Part shown: positions 23,200-36,181 of the stretch, in pieces
Numbering within the stretch: position 1 is the stretch's first letter
Layout of the letters: each line of letters opens with the position of its first letter
Assembly (NCBI GenBank): GCA_007644065.1
Contig: VJWN01000010.1
Span: 62,001 to 126,000 of the forward strand
Length of the DNA: 64,000 nt
Origin: Margaritispora aquatica
Taxonomy: Eukaryota; Ascomycota; Leotiomycetes; Helotiales; Discinellaceae
Reading direction: 5' to 3'
Notes under the pieces: generated by a model
Told to the model about the DNA's origin: nothing
Seen by the model: only the letters and a program-made list of their open reading frames with translations
Database searches by the model: none
Made by a program: the position numbers and the translations under genes

Positions 23200-25796
23200 A
23201 TGCCTCAAAGAGAGTACATACCAAGTGCCTATAGACAAGTGCAGGCCAATGGTCTCAACAATGACTCTTCACCTAGTCTACAGCTCGAATCCACCGATGG
23301 CGATTCAAGCTTTGTCTTCGGCTTCGAAGCGTTACGTCCTGGACTCTTCCGGACCACCTTCTCCTCGAAATCACACCCACTTCCTCCCCATCCAAGTGCT
23401 GTCCGACCAAGTTCAGCATTTGAAGGTGTAAAGCCTACTGTCCAGACTACAGCGTCTTTGCAGACAATTACCACCGCAGATGTTACGGCAACCATTGACT
23501 GGAGTGGACCACCGATCGTATCGCTTCATTTGGAGGGGCAGTCAACACCCATCCATAAGGATCTCGAGTTTCGATCATACGCTGTGGATGCGACTGGAAT
23601 TGCACATTACACAAGATATAAGCGAGACACTCTGCATGTCGGGCTTGGAGAGAAGGCAGCGCCTATGAACCTGTCCAATAGAGGCTTTCAATTAGCTGTG
23701 ACAGATTCCTTTGGCTATGACATCTACCGGACCGATCCTCTTTACAAACATATTCCGCTCCTCATCAATGCTACACCCGAAGGATGCGTTGGCATATTCT
23801 CAACTTCGCACAGTCGGGGTACATACAATGTTGGCTCGGAAATCGATGGTCTGTGGGGTCACTTCAAGGTGTATCGTCAAGACCATGGAGGATTGGAGGA
23901 ATACCTGATGGTTGGCAAGACGATCCAAGATGTTGTTGGGATATATGCAGATCTTGTAGGTTACCCAATGCTCGTACCACGATGGGCTTTTGGGTACATT
24001 GCGGGTGGCATGAAATATTCTATGCTTGACGAGCCACCTGCCCATGAGGCTTTGATGAGTTTCGCTGACAAACTCAAAAAACACGATATACCTTGCTCAG
24101 CTTTTCAGATGTCTTCAGGCTATACAGTGGCTGAAACAGAGCCAAAGACCAGGAATGTCTTCACCTGGAACAATCATCGCTTTCCTGATCCTAAAGGCTT
24201 TGTGCAGAAGTATCACGACGAGGGTGTTCGCATCATTGCAAATGTCAAGCCATATGTCCTTGCCAGTCATCCAGAGTATCAGAAGCTTGTCGAAGCTGGT
24301 GCGTTTTTCCACGACAAGAGGACCAACAAGTGTGGCGTTGCTCGATTGTGGAGTGCAGGTGGTGGTGAAAGTGGCGAAGGTGGACACATTGATTTTACAT
24401 CGAAAGCTGGATTTCAGTGGTGGTATGAAGGTGTGAAGGGCCTTAGAGAATGTGGGATCGAGGGTATCTGGAACGATAACAACGAGTACACGATACCTGA
24501 TGATGATTGGCATTGTGCTCTGAATGGTAACGACGTTGAGTCTGAGACTAGTGGAAAGACTGTTGGGATGTGGGGTCGCAGTCTTCACACGGAACTTATG
24601 GGTCAATCTTCGCATGATGCCCTTATTGATCTTGAACCTGAGATCAGGCCATTCGTGTTAACCCGATCAGCTACGGCTGGGACTATGAGATATGCCGCAA
24701 GCTCTTGGGGAGGTGACAATGTGACAAGCTGGGACAGCATGAAAGGCTCAAACTCACTGTCACTGAATGCCGGTGTCAGTTTACTTCAGGTATGTATATC
24801 ACTCGCCTAGTTTTTGCATGGCTAATGATGTAGTGCTACGGTCATGATATTGGTGGCTTTGAGGGCCCTCAGCCATCTCCTGAGCTCTTGTTACGATGGG
24901 TTCAGCTCGGTATCCACTCTTCACGATTTGCTATCAATTGCTTCAAGACTGATGAAAACGATAATACAATAGGAGGTGTTATTGAGCCTTGGATGTATCC
25001 TGAAATCACACCTCTAATTCGAGACGCAATTCGACGTCGTTATGAACTAATCCCTTACCTATACTCGCTTATGCTTGAAAGTCACAAGTCTGCAGTCTCG
25101 CCTCAGCGTTGGATTGGCTGGGGCTACGAGAGTGACAAGGCAGTTTGGAGCGAGGAGGTCATGAAAGGCGAAACGCAATACTGGCTTGGTGATACACTCA
25201 TGGTTGGCGGTGTGTACGAAGCTGGCTCGACTACTGCGAGGATGTATCTTCCCAGCAAAGGTGAAAGCGATCTTGGATTCCTCAATCTCAATGCACCATA
25301 CCAACACTTTTCTGCTGGTCAATGGGTCAATATTGATTCACAGTGGAAGGATAGTATTCCGCTCCTCGCTAAGGTTGGAGGTGGAATTGCTGTTGGAAAG
25401 GACATGCAGACAAGGTCTCCAGGAGATACACGATTCCCATCCAAGAATGTGGAAGAGGACGACTATCGGGGTGTGGAAATCTTCCCACTTCGTGGTTCCG
25501 AGTGCGAGAATAATTTCTCGTACTCGTGGTCCGAAGATGACGGCATTGCAAGACATCCAGCCATTACGACCTACACACTCAACTACTCTGTTTCATCGAA
25601 CAAGGTATCGTGTAATCTAGTTAAGACGCACTCCGAGAGCGCCAACAATTATGTCGCACCGTGGGAGGAGAGGGGTTTGCATATCATTCTTCCTGTGGGT
25701 GACACCAGGGAGGTTCGTTCTAAAGACGATCAACTCAAGACGGCCAAATTGGCAGATAGTCGCGGAAGAGCAGTATGGCACCTTGCTGGGTTTTAG
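23200..25796 (+). CDS. Glycoside hydrolase family 31 enzyme, probably intracellular
   Basis: Retaining alpha-glycosidase fold (alpha-glucosidase or alpha-xylosidase; an alpha-glucan lyase cannot be excluded). Two exons, 23200-24789 and 24834-25796, separated by a 44-nt intron, encode 850 residues. Residues about 1-230 form an N-terminal beta-sandwich. The (beta/alpha)8 barrel follows with LVPRWAFGYIAGGMKYS. The predicted nucleophile is Asp426 in GIWNDNNEYTIP, and the predicted acid/base is Asp506 in SSWGGDNVTSW. The family's CYGHDIGGFEGPQPSPELLL segment lies straight after the intron, followed by RWVQLG and RYELIPYLYSL. C-terminal beta domains complete the chain. There is no signal peptide, so it likely acts in the cytosol. 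The nucleophile loop reads NDNNE where most GH31 members have a D-M-N-E, so specificity is open. Confidence 0.88.
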
Positions 25797-25875
25797 TCAT
25801 CTACTACCTTAATAATTCTCCTGGATTAAATCAAATTAAATCCAATAATTCATTTCTACCCAACACAACCCAAAA

Positions 25876-26811
25876 TCACAAATACCACCTTCCCCTCTCC
25901 TTCACTCCCTCCCTCACACCCACCCATTCATCCTTCGTAAACTCAAACACAACACTCGTACTCCCATCCAACGCCCCATTAACACCACTCTCCATAAACT
26001 TCCCCGCTTTTTCAAAAGGTCCTAATCCCATGCCCTTCATCAGTCCTATAAATGGGACATTGATGCTATCGGTCTCGAGCTTGAAGATGTCGCATTTCAG
26101 TGTCGTGATACCGTACTCGATCACGGCTTGAAGGGCTTCAGTTGCGAGGTGGTGGTGTGAAAAGGGGTGGTGGAGGAGGGCGCCTATGTTCGTTTTGAGG
26201 AGGTTGGGTGATGCTGGCGAGGGAATAAGATGGAATTCGTTGAAGCCTGTCATGCCGATTAGGTGGCCGTCGTCGACTTTGAGGGGTTGAACTTTGGGGT
26301 CGGCGAGGATTGACTATTTTAACGGTTTAATATCAGTATTTGTTCTTGCCTACTTTCTCGTACGTGGCCATGTGATTGTAGTCCTTCCTCACAATTCATC
26401 CTCACTCAACCTCTCATGTTCTCGCTAAATTACGCTTTCGACATTGACATCGTCATTCAAAATTTATAGAAACAAGCCAAACATAAAACTCACCTCAAAC
26501 CCCTCAACCTCATCCTTTAACACACAAACTAAGAACGCATTCTCGCCCTTCATTGCGTTCTTCGCCCTCTGCACGAGTGTCTCGCGGCGTTCCTCCACCG
26601 TCTTGGTAGCGCCTACGAGGCCGCCGAAGGGGGAATTTAGAGGATCGTACGCGATCACGGTGCTGGCGTCGGCGTCGGAAGGGATCGAGGAGCGGAGAAT
26701 GAGGCGAGGTGTGTGGATTGTATGGGAGGGGCGGGCCCAGGGGGGGGGCTGTGGGAGGGTGGTAGTGGGAGTGGCGGCAGCGTCGGTAGGAGTGGGAGTG
26801 ATAGAGGCCAT
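25876..26811 (-). CDS. GNAT-family N-acetyltransferase
   Basis: Acetyl-CoA-dependent acetyltransferase of unknown acceptor, of the RimJ/RimL-like type. Two exons, 26811-26494 and 26313-25876, joined in phase, give 251 residues; the intron is 180 nt with a GTGAGT donor. The opening strand is typical (HTIHTPRLILRSSIPSDA), followed by a helix with EERRETLVQRAKN, the strand-turn LIGMTGFNEF, a segment that would bind CoA (IGALLHHPFSHHHLATEALQAVIEYG), and KLETDSINVPFIGLMKGMGL with the conserved Asn. The first 25 residues are Thr/Pro/Ala-rich. It converges with the GH31 gene, leaving 79 nt between stops. The coding strand carries a nine-C run (three Pro codons), a likely frameshift hot spot in sequencing. 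Confidence 0.82.
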
Positions 26812-27637
26812 GATGGGTGGTGGGATGGGGTAAGTGGGGATGAGGTAAGATGTGATTTGGATTGTAAAGGAGCTGAGTAGGTAGATTCAAGTCAGACTTG
26901 AGACACTTAAGCGAATATCAGGATATTGATGAGCTCTCTGTTGATTTCAGGCCTGAGCTAAACTTGGCGATGGCAAACTTTATACCAAGCACAGCTTAAG
27001 CCTTTTATTATTGGGGGTGAGATACTGTTTCCAAACCCGCTTAGTACTCATTCTCTTTGGTTCAATAGTGGGTGTGGATGTCAGCTTCTGAAGTGATGGG
27101 TGAGTCACTTGTTATGCTATATTACGAATTGACGAATCATGTGGGGTGTTAAGTTAATGTCCTTCCTGATTAGGAATGGGCATGGCCATAAAGGAGAAGT
27201 CTTGAAAGAATCATTTGTGGAACTTTGAAAGAAAAGAGTCATGGAATACGAAATCAATGAGAGAAGTAAAGTTTAGCTTAATTTCCTTTTCTTGATATGA
27301 TGATTATTAACTGTTTCCAATTGTATAGAGTAGGTTGTCGGAAAGTGGGGGTGGGGCAGGAAGTGAGGCGAATAGACACTCGCTTACTGGTGGGGTCAAT
27401 ATAGGGGAGAAAGTGGACAACAACCTTTGCTCTATGGTGAGAACCGAATTCATATTGGAGTTGAATATCTAGTAAGCAACAATTACAAGAGTATAGGTCT
27501 TTAACTTTAGATCGTAATAGCTAGAACTCTCGATCTGTATCTACCTCCAACTACACCAGCATCCCCGGGATCCACCACATACATTATATTACCACACAAA
27601 TTATTACACATATCACCTAATTGCTACACACTGCTCC
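26812..27637. other. Spacer between acetyltransferase and sugar-porter gene
   Basis: About 830 nt with the GNAT promoter on the left side (minus strand) and the 3' UTR of the MFS gene at the right. No gene, repeat or clear motif was found. Confidence 0.45.
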
Positions 27638-29505
27638 TCACTTCTCAATACTGGTGCTGATAGCCTCCTTCTTAATACTTCCATCTGAACTCTTTGGCAC
27701 GCTCTTATCAGACTGCGACATACCCTCCTCCATCTCGCCGGAGACAGTGTCACGTCCACCGTGTTGGAGTGTCTTGGCTGCATCAGACATCATGAGCGAG
27801 GAGTCGGACTTCATGAAGACGAGATCGATTTCCTCTAGGGACTTTCCTTGTGTCTCGGGGCAGAAGAAGTAAACTGTGTGAGGTTAGATTGTGATTTTGT
27901 TACGAGGGTGGAATAGGGGAACTTACCGAATGGAATGGACAGGATGTTGAAGGTCAAAAACCAGATCCAGACCTTCCATCCGACCTTGGGGTCAGCTGCT
28001 GCGATGGGACCAGCATACACGGTCAACCATGCAAAGAGCCATTGACAGGAGACACCGAGCGAGAAACCGATGTGTCTGTATCTGAGTGGGATGATCTCAG
28101 AGGTATACACATACTATCACGCGTTAGCACAGCCATGCGACTTTCCTCCCATAAAGCAAAACTTACGGCAAATGGAGCCCAACCAGGTCCAAAGACAGCA
28201 ATGAAGAGGAAAATCATGGCAGCAGCAGCGGCTCCGGTCTCCTTTCCTGGGTGTGCTTGGAGACCAGTGAAGACAGCAAGGAAGATGCTCTGGAGAACAG
28301 CTCCACCGATTAACCAAGTTCGACGACCCATCTTCTCGATGAAAATCACACCGGTCCAGTTGGCAATGACGAGAACGGTGGTTGCGGCACCGGCAAGACC
28401 GGAGGAGGTGAGTGGTGCGAGACCGATGTAAACCTGGAAGACGGAGGTCATGTAGTAGAACAAGAAATCAATTCTGTAGTAGCACTGTTAGCGAAAGTGT
28501 GATCAAATTTAGGTAGAAGTGCAGCATACCCTTGGAGATAAGCGAGCGCGAACAAGCACATTCCAGTTCTGATACGACGAGCTGCTTGGCTGGCTGAGGT
28601 GTCCCAGAAGAAATCCTTGATGCGGAGACCCTCGGTATCCATACGCTCCAACTCAAGAGAAGCCAAGATCTCGCTCTTGGTAGCATCGACAGCAGGATCA
28701 GTGATGGGGAGGTTGTGGAGACGAGCGAGAACAGAGTCACCTTCCTCGATTCTGCCCTTGGCGTAGTACCAACGAGGGGTATCTGGGAGGTTCCAGATGA
28801 ATGCTGTGGACAGGATGGACCTAGAAATTGTCAGGGGGCGTTTGTCAAAAGATTAGGAGTGAGGGCGTACCAGAGGATTTGGAGTGCAACTGGGAATCTC
28901 CAGATGACTTGGCCGTGGGTGAAGACCATGCCGAAATCAACCCAGTATGCGAGAGCAGTGCCAACTGTAGCCATAGCGATCATACTGTTGACTCCACGAC
29001 CACGTTGGTTCTTGTCAATGGCGTACTCAGCAACGAAGACAGGTACCATCGATGTGATCAGTCCATTTCCGATACCCTGCTTGAGTCAGCTATTAATCGT
29101 AAGTTCAGGTATGGTGACACTTACGATGATCACTCGAGATGCGATCATTTGTCCTGCACTCTGACTAGAAGCCGAAATGATCGTTCCAATAGCCGAAACC
29201 AAATTTCCGATCAAGATATTTTGTCTTCTGCCCAAGACCATGCCAAAGGAAGCCATGATCATGCAGCCCAACCAAGATGCAAGCAGGAAAACACTTGCAA
29301 TCATGGAAACGGTATTCACGTTTGGCATCTACACCCGATCAGCATAGAAATCTCAACCGACTTCACTTGAACTTACACCCATAGCCATCTGGAACTCAGG
29401 TGTGAGAAGCACACCACCAAGAACACCAGCATCCCATCCAAATGTCAACATACCACCACCACCAGCGGCCAAAGCCAAAAGAAAGAGTTTGTTTCCCGAC
29501 GCCAT
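27638..29505 (-). CDS. MFS sugar-porter family transporter
   Basis: Plasma-membrane proton symporter or facilitator of the sugar porter family, about 540 residues and 12 transmembrane helices, built from about seven exons. Family motifs are in order: LTFGWDAGVLGGVL in TM1, GRR in loop 2-3 (LGRRQNILIGN), SRVIIGIGNGL, the PDTPRWYYAKGR form of the PESPRWL motif, IDFLFYYMTS in TM7, EKMGRRTWLIGG in loop 8-9, YVYTSEIIPLRYR, and PETQGKSLEEID at the end of TM12. A Ser/Asp-rich cytosolic tail ends SISTSIEK-like. Start is MASGNKLFLL, 43 residues before the first intron. The substrate (hexose, pentose, lactose or cellobiose) cannot be decided by eye. Confidence 0.88.
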
Positions 29506-31182
29506 CTTGAGGTTGTCGAATGGAAAAGGAACAAGTGCAAACCCGACTGTTAATGAATGATGGATGGTGGATAAAGTCAAAATACAGCAGGAAAGAGGGG
29601 TCTTAAGACAAAACTCAATATCTTAGCACCGTCGATCAAGCACCATTACAAACGATAGCGGGACACCGAGGGGGAAAATGGCGTTCACTATCGAATTCAT
29701 TTCGAGAGCTTCCTCCGATTCGCGTGCGAAGCTTGCATTTGGCAAGAGTAACCTCCTCCACCTCCACCTTCAGGCGCCATCCGCGTTTGATGGATGGAGG
29801 GGCTGAATGGCAAAGGGACGCAATCTGACTCGAGTCTCGGCCACCAGTTCGTTCGGGAACACGCAAGGGATGTCTCTGATTTAATGCCTGCCATGTCCCA
29901 TTGCCAATGAAAGCCATCAATCGAATGAAACCAGATGGATGCAACACTGCAAGATTACACATTGGTTATAGATAGAAGTGCCGGGATACTAAAAGGTGTG
30001 GGAAATTGGTTTTGCTCTGTTCTGGATGGATGCACTGGAAGAGAAATGCATGGAGACCATGCAAAAGTACAACTCGTATAGACTGAGATGCAAGCGAGGC
30101 TACAAGCGAGGCGGAAGCGAGAGGTTGTTTTTTCCGCCCCAAGCTCCCAAGGAGCCTCGGTGAAGACAGGGATCCTGCAGGAGCATATCTGACAAGGCTT
30201 GCCTGCTTGTCTATCTGCATGCGCACTTTCACCCCCGCGAAGGCACTGGATTGGATCTAGAGCTTGCAGTTTGATAAAGCTAGGTTACGGCGTGAAGGAA
30301 GGGAATGGAATGGAGCGAAGTGAGATATCAGTATTTTTTGCTCCGAAGACGGCCGAGGGTAGTGGTGGCGTATTGGCCAACTCGATCATTGGGATTTGCA
30401 TTGGATCGTGATTGCGATTGTGGTTTTGACTGAAAGAGAGACTTGAGATTCAGTACATGATAGTGTGCAGCGTCCTTGTCATTGTTCCCTCCCAGTGAAG
30501 TGGTTTGAACTTCCAACCATTCAATATGCCGTATTGGCAGTTGTGTTGACATGGGCATTATTATTTAACCATTGTGCAAATGCCGGTGTGCGACTCTGAG
30601 ACGGTGTTACATTGCTTCTGACCCGTTATTTCGGATAGGTAGTTGATTCACTGATTGACTGGGTTCGTCACCGACTCACCGAGTGAGGAGACTGTGCCGT
30701 GTTTGAGGCTTTTCGTAAATATCGTGAGTGTGAAGTCTCTTCAGCCATTAGGACGCCCTTGCCGGCAAGCTGGGATGGCGAGGGGGCTTGGTACGGATTC
30801 GATTGGGAGGTATAATATTTGGATTCTATTTGGCGTTCACGTCGTGGGGTTCGAGAAGTTACTGAACAGAGGTGATGATTTGAAATCATCTCGTCGCCAA
30901 TACAGAAGCACGGTGATATTGACTCACGCATCTGCCATCATGGAACTAATCTCTTCCAATTCGAATGTTTGTGGTGGCTAACTCCTGGGTCATCTTGAAG
31001 AAGCTGGGTTCGAATATTCCTAATTTCAAATTTATACCATCAGTGAATCCACGAAAAAGTGTTTTAAAAATATTCCGTTATGCACATTGCACCAAATGAT
31101 TCTGCTATGCCGTCCAATTGATGTCAAAGCGGCATTCTCACAAATGGTACCTATTGCTTAACTGAGCAATACTATAAACCAC
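29506..31182. other. Long spacer between sugar porter and P450
   Basis: About 1.7 kb. The left part holds the promoter of the MFS gene, the right end the 3' UTR of the P450 gene. Around 30091-30115 an AAGCGAG unit occurs three times in imperfect tandem. No gene is recognised; open frames are at most about 108 codons and lack motifs. Confidence 0.4.
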
Positions 31183-32903
31183 TCAAGCACTAACATCCGC
31201 CCTCTTCTGAATCTTCAACCAAACATCAGTCCAGAATCCAACACCACCCTTGACACAGAACTCGGGCTTCTTCTCTTCGCCTTGGCCAATAGCTTCCTCG
31301 AAGCGGAATTTTCTAAAGAACTGCAAAGGGCCCTTATACATCTCCATCATAGCAATATCCCTTCCTAAGCAAACTCTAGCGCCATAACCAAACGCGAAGT
31401 TGTATTTCGCGAATTCTTTGGCCTTGCTCTCACTCTCGAGCCAGCGCTCTGGCTTGTATTCTTCAGCATCGGTGCCGTAGATAGCTGTGTCTCTGTGCAC
31501 GATGTAGGGATTGCAAGTCACTTCAATGCCTTCCGGGACGTGTTTACCGTTGAGGTCCATTCCTCCTGCTGAGACAAGGCGGGGGAAGATGTTTCTACGC
31601 AATCCGATTAGCTAACTTCTTGGTGCTTGAAGGAGTTTAAAGGTGACTTACGGTGCTGAGGGACAAAGACGCATGGCTTCAGAAATGCATGCCATGTAGT
31701 ATGGCAGATGTGCAAGAACCTCGGAGTACTGTGGGACAGGGGATGACAAAAGACCTTTCTTGGTAGCTGCGTCAATTTCGGCCATCATTTTCGCATACGA
31801 TGATGGAGAGTTAAGGATATAGACAATCAAAGCCTGGAATGCAGTGCCAGTTGTGTCCGCTCCAGCGAGCAGAACCAACAAGATCTCGGCTTTGATGTAA
31901 TCCATATCAAGTGGCTTTCCATCCTCGGTTCTCGCGTCTAAGAATCTGTTCCTAGTTAGATGGAGCAATGTGAAATACAGCGAAGTCTTACGTTTGGAGT
32001 AAATCAACCCTCTGCGCAGTGACACCAGATTCCATATCTTTGATCCTCTCGCCAATCAATTTGTCACGGAAGCGCATCAAAATACCAATTCCAGAGTCAT
32101 CTTCTGGCTTTGCAACAAGACTATCGCCCACGAAGGTAGTTTTCACCCACTCGGTGAACGGATACAATCGACACATCAATCCGAAAGCTGGCAAACCATC
32201 ATGGAAACCCTTGATCAACCCCCCAATGTCCTCACCTTTCTCTACAAAACCAAGAGGAGCACCAAAGCCCACCTCGGAAATGATATCATAGGCCATGAAG
32301 ACAGCCCAAGGAGAGAAGTCGAAACGAGCATTCGTCTTCGCGAAACGAGTTTCGAGCGCTTCTGTCCATTCTTCGATGCGGAAATCAATGAGGGGCTCCA
32401 TCTTCTTGATGTTAGAGAAAGAGTAAGGTCCCGCAATCAGCTTTCGGAACTTCGCATGTGCTTTGTGCTCTTGCATGTTGAAGACTGATTCTGTCTTTCC
32501 GAATGAACCTGTGATGTAATGCTTTGATTTGTTTGCCTGTCGGTGGTAAATCTCAGGCAGCTTTGTGGCATCAGATACCAGAAGCATGGTAGGCGTGATT
32601 CGAATGACCGGACCTGCTATCGTCAATTGAATTCCTCTGGTGAGAAGGCACGAACATACCATATTTCTTGTGAAGCGCCTGTACAGTTGCGACCTCTGTC
32701 GCCTTTGCATTGTGCCATGCCAGCCATAATCTCGTAACTGACGCGAGGAAAGGTCCTGGGAAGTCTTTGATGGGTGAGAAGAAGCGGTACCTCACTATTT
32801 GTCTTGTGATCAGAAAGGTAAAGTATGCAAATATCCCGAGTACTATGTTTACGAAGGTGAGATTCGCAATAATGGCACCCGATATGCTATTAGTTTCAGC
32901 CAT
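31183..32903 (-). CDS. Cytochrome P450 monooxygenase
   Basis: Haem monooxygenase anchored to the ER by an N-terminal helix (about residues 15-35, [16 protein letters not shown]). Four main exons give about 540 residues. Class-defining motifs are all present: a Pro-rich hinge ([11 protein letters not shown]), the I-helix [12 protein letters not shown], the K-helix ExxR as EAMRL, the PERW segment ([10 protein letters not shown]) and the haem-binding loop [14 protein letters not shown] with the axial Cys. The chain resembles the pisatin-demethylase / benzoate-hydroxylase-like fungal P450s, a large group, so the substrate is not defined. It is transcribed away from the receptor-like gene and lies 3.9 kb from a PDR-type ABC transporter. 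A hexanucleotide microsatellite sits 138 nt upstream of its start codon. Confidence 0.9.
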
Positions 32904-34587
32904 AATAGCGAATCGAGCGAAGTGCTGATGATGATGACTGTTTGGTAACAGTTCAAATTAATTACAATGACGGGGAATTCTTTCAAGTTGAGAGACACGA
33001 GGGTTCGAGTGCTCGAGTGGTCGACTCAAGCTCCAGCAATTGCAAATGCAAATGCAAATGCAAATGCAAATGCAAATGCAAATGCAAATGCAACTCTTTA
33101 CCCGGCATCTTGCAAGGTAGGAAGTATCCCCGTGTCTTTGCTGCAAAGACACTCTTTAGGAAATTTCGATTATCCAGACGTCTGAAGTCCAGAACGTAGA
33201 CCTTGCAAACAAGTGCCGGGGAAGCAAGACGTTGGAAGTCGTTGGAAACCCTGCTCGCAATCCCAGCCAAAAAGGGTCTTGACATTTTTCTTCAACGGCA
33301 GAGGCCTGCATGTCTCTTTTCGTACCCTGACCCGTTGGATGGACCAGTAAGGGGAACAAGTTGGCGGCACAGGATCCAGACAATGTGAAGATACATGAAT
33401 GGTACATGGGTGTGCATGAGCCACCGGAGAAGATTCCTAACCCCAGTCGCAATCCTCGAGTCCTCGAGCGTCGTTGTGCTGGGGTTTGCGGGGAACATAT
33501 TCTTCTTCCGCCCGCACAAAGCATTCTTCATCCGTCCCCTGTGCGCGCCGTTCCTCAGACGGCAGCTAGAGGTTCGGGTCACTCTAACTTAATCTCAACA
33601 AGTCCCATTGTTCAATTTTTCGGTGTCTGACATGGTGGCTGGAAAATGCCCAGTCACGAGTGGCCAAGCGAATGTTTCTTGGGTAAGCGAGCTAGGGGCT
33701 GAAATGGGCATTCTCACGATCCTGAACCTGGGACAACGGAGGGAAGAGTAATTAATTAATTTATTCATTTTGTGAAAAAATTTGGTGTTTTTCATTCGCA
33801 TTTGGGAATATGTCAAGCGATGGTACGAGCAGACCGAGTATGATAAGCATCAATGAGACCTCAAGAAGTGATGAACATGAACACTGTCTTGAAACAGTGA
33901 TTCAGACTTGCTTTTTCCCAACACGTTGTTAGACATTCTGGAAATTTTGCAGAATACTAGAGACACTGTAAGCGAGAATATGTGCCATGAGACCTCGTAA
34001 CAGCAAGTGATCACCCCTTCTTTGGCTCGAAACAGCATGGTTGTCAGCGCTATCACTCACGGAAATAGCCGTGGCGTTTTGAAAAGGACCGGAAGAACAG
34101 ACATTGCCAATCCGAGAGCATGGAACCAATCGCAAAGTTCTCCCTACAGTGGGTAGATATCATTTTGAATCTCATGGGATTCAATCCTGGTTCCTGTGTC
34201 CCAGCTGGGGAGATATCGTCGTTGCAGCAAATTCAGGCACATGTTGCATTGGGCTTGACGAGTCCTCGGCATTTGCCAGGCACAGCATTCATTGCGCTGA
34301 ATCAACGTTGGAGAGAACCACGTTGTGGCTCCTGAAAATCAGTATTCAGAGTGCATGTGGAATTCAAACGGTGTCTTGCCTCCTTTTTTTCGAGTCAGTC
34401 TTGGCGACTTTGAATGAGATATCTTCAAGTGACTGCCCCACAAATTGTGTCTTTGGCAGGAGTAGAGACTGTGAATTTCGTCAATCATTTTATTTTCCAG
34501 CCTTACAGTGAATGATTTTTTAAAGGTGACTTGAATGTACTACTTCTTCGATAAGTGATCAAGTCGCAAAGCAAGGCAATCGCAAAT
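32904..34587. other. Divergent spacer between P450 and receptor-like gene
   Basis: About 1.7 kb between the two divergent start codons. It contains the TGCAAA microsatellite (33041-33088). Several overlapping frames at 33150-33630 are open on both strands, a sign of GC-balanced non-coding DNA rather than a gene. No conserved motif was recognised. Confidence 0.4.
33041..33088. repeat. (TGCAAA)8 hexanucleotide microsatellite
   Basis: Eight perfect TGCAAA units in 48 nt, followed by one degenerate unit (TGCAAC). It lies 138 nt upstream of the P450 start codon, so probably in its promoter or leader. Being stop-free in every frame it is translatable in all six, but it is not coding here. Each junction creates ATGCAAAT. 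Confidence 0.97.
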
Positions 34588-36181
34588 ATGGTAGCAGGAC
34601 TTCCGTCTGCGGGTTCGACGGTATGACCTCCACCGTGAGCAAGTCAATGCGACATTTGACTGACAATAGAAAAGGGTCCGCTGGTCAAGAGCATCAGTGT
34701 TGTGTTTGGTGTTCTTACCATCGTTGTTATTGCGCTGAGATTATGGGCTCGAATTGTGGTCGTCAAGGCTGTCGGACCGGATGATAGTGAGTTCTGAGAA
34801 TTCTATGTGGAAGATTTGGAACAAAACTAACATGATTCCCTAGTTCTCATTGTGATCGCAAGTGTACGTTCAATAAACGCGCTTCTCTGATGCGACAGTA
34901 ACTAACAAGAAACCAGTTTCTGTCATGGGCATTCATCATTGTCACTATTTTGTGTAAGTAGTTCGTCTAGAGAAGCAAGGTATTGGAGACGAGAATTCAC
35001 TAACACTCTTGTAGCCGTAGAACATGGACTTGGAAGTCATATCGAAACAGTTCCATTGACTGAGTTCCTACCGTACCTTAGAGTATGTCCTCGCTATTCT
35101 CAGACTTCACTCGAAATTCCAGCTAACACAACATGAAGATTGTCTGGCTCTCCTCAGTCTTCTATAACGCTTGTCTTGGGTTCATCAAAGTCTCCGTTCT
35201 GGCCCTCTACATGCGACTCGGTGACAAAAGTCTTCGCCAACGCGCGCTCATCATGATTGTTGTTGTATCATGCCAGGCCGGCGCGAACGTATTGACTTGC
35301 ATCTTCCAATGTGCGCCTATCAGCGCCGCGTGGGATTTGTCGATTCTCCCTGGCGACAAGAAGTGTGTGGATATCAATGCGTTCTATATTGCCAATGCCG
35401 CGTGCAATATTGCGACGGATGTTCTGACTTATATCCTCCCAATTGGATTGGTAAGACATCTACAGATGCCTTTGAAGCAGAAGGTTGGATTGGGTGTTAT
35501 GTTGGGCTTGGGCATGTTGTGAGTACCCTGTGTCTTTGACGTGATTTGAGCTAACATGTACAGCGCTTGCTTGTCTTCCATCATCAGAATTACATTCGTT
35601 CCACGTCTCCTAGCCTCCAAAGATGCAACCTTCGATATCTCCCCGGCTATGTACTGTAAGTACCAATCCCACACCTCGATCCTCATACAAAGCCTAAAAC
35701 CAAAACTAACATCTCCTGCCAACAGGGTCCGTAATCGAAACCAATATCGGCATCCTCGCAGCGTCGATCCCATCCTTCAAGTCCCTCTTCAAGCGCTACA
35801 TGCCCCACTTCATTGGCGACTACTCCTCCAAATCTGGCACCAAGAACAACCTCGATACCAAGGGACGCATGGCGACCAACACCGAGACGATGCGCTCCGG
35901 TTTTGTCGAGCTCGGCGAGGGTGGCAACCAGACTAGGAATGTGGAGATGGGCAATATGTACAAGGCGAAGAATGGAAATGTGAATACCAATATCTCAGGT
36001 GGAAAGTATGGGGGTAGCTTTGAGACTACTTCGAATTCATCCGAAGAGATGGTGAGTTCTGCCCTGTAAAGCTGTGCGGAGAGCTAGTGCTAATGATTCA
36101 TGTCAGATCATCCCTCCTCAGGGTCAAATCCTTACCCAAACTTCTATTTCGCATCAATACTCTGGCCACGAAAAGCGTTAG
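34588..36181 (+). CDS. Seven-helix rhodopsin-like fungal membrane protein (PTH11/SAT4-like)
   Basis: Integral plasma-membrane protein of the large fungal rhodopsin-domain family that includes PTH11-related receptors. About nine short exons join in phase; the first is 34588-34620 (MVAGLPSAGST). The order of segments is typical: TM1 (VVFGVLTIVVIALRLWAR), the GPDD motif right after it, TM2, the EHGLGSHIETV loop, TM3 with VFYNACLGFIKVSVLALY, TM4, CAPISAAWD with KKCVD in the extracellular loop, TM5, TM6 and the ISPAMYWSVIETNIGILAAS helix-7 region. A cytosolic tail of about 110 residues rich in Gly, Asn and Ser follows. No CFEM domain is present at the N-terminus. The family includes host-surface sensors but most members are uncharacterised. 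Confidence 0.85.

Noticed and set aside
30091..30115. Three imperfect AAGCGAG units
   Set aside because: Too short and irregular to call a repeat array; noted only in the spacer entry.
31004..31020. GGGTTCGAATATTCC, resembling a tRNA B box
   Set aside because: The T-stem does not pair and no A box lies upstream.
33150..33630. Several overlapping frames of 60-122 codons on both strands
   Set aside because: All six frames are open in part because the sequence is rich in CTC/GAG-type words; none has a motif.
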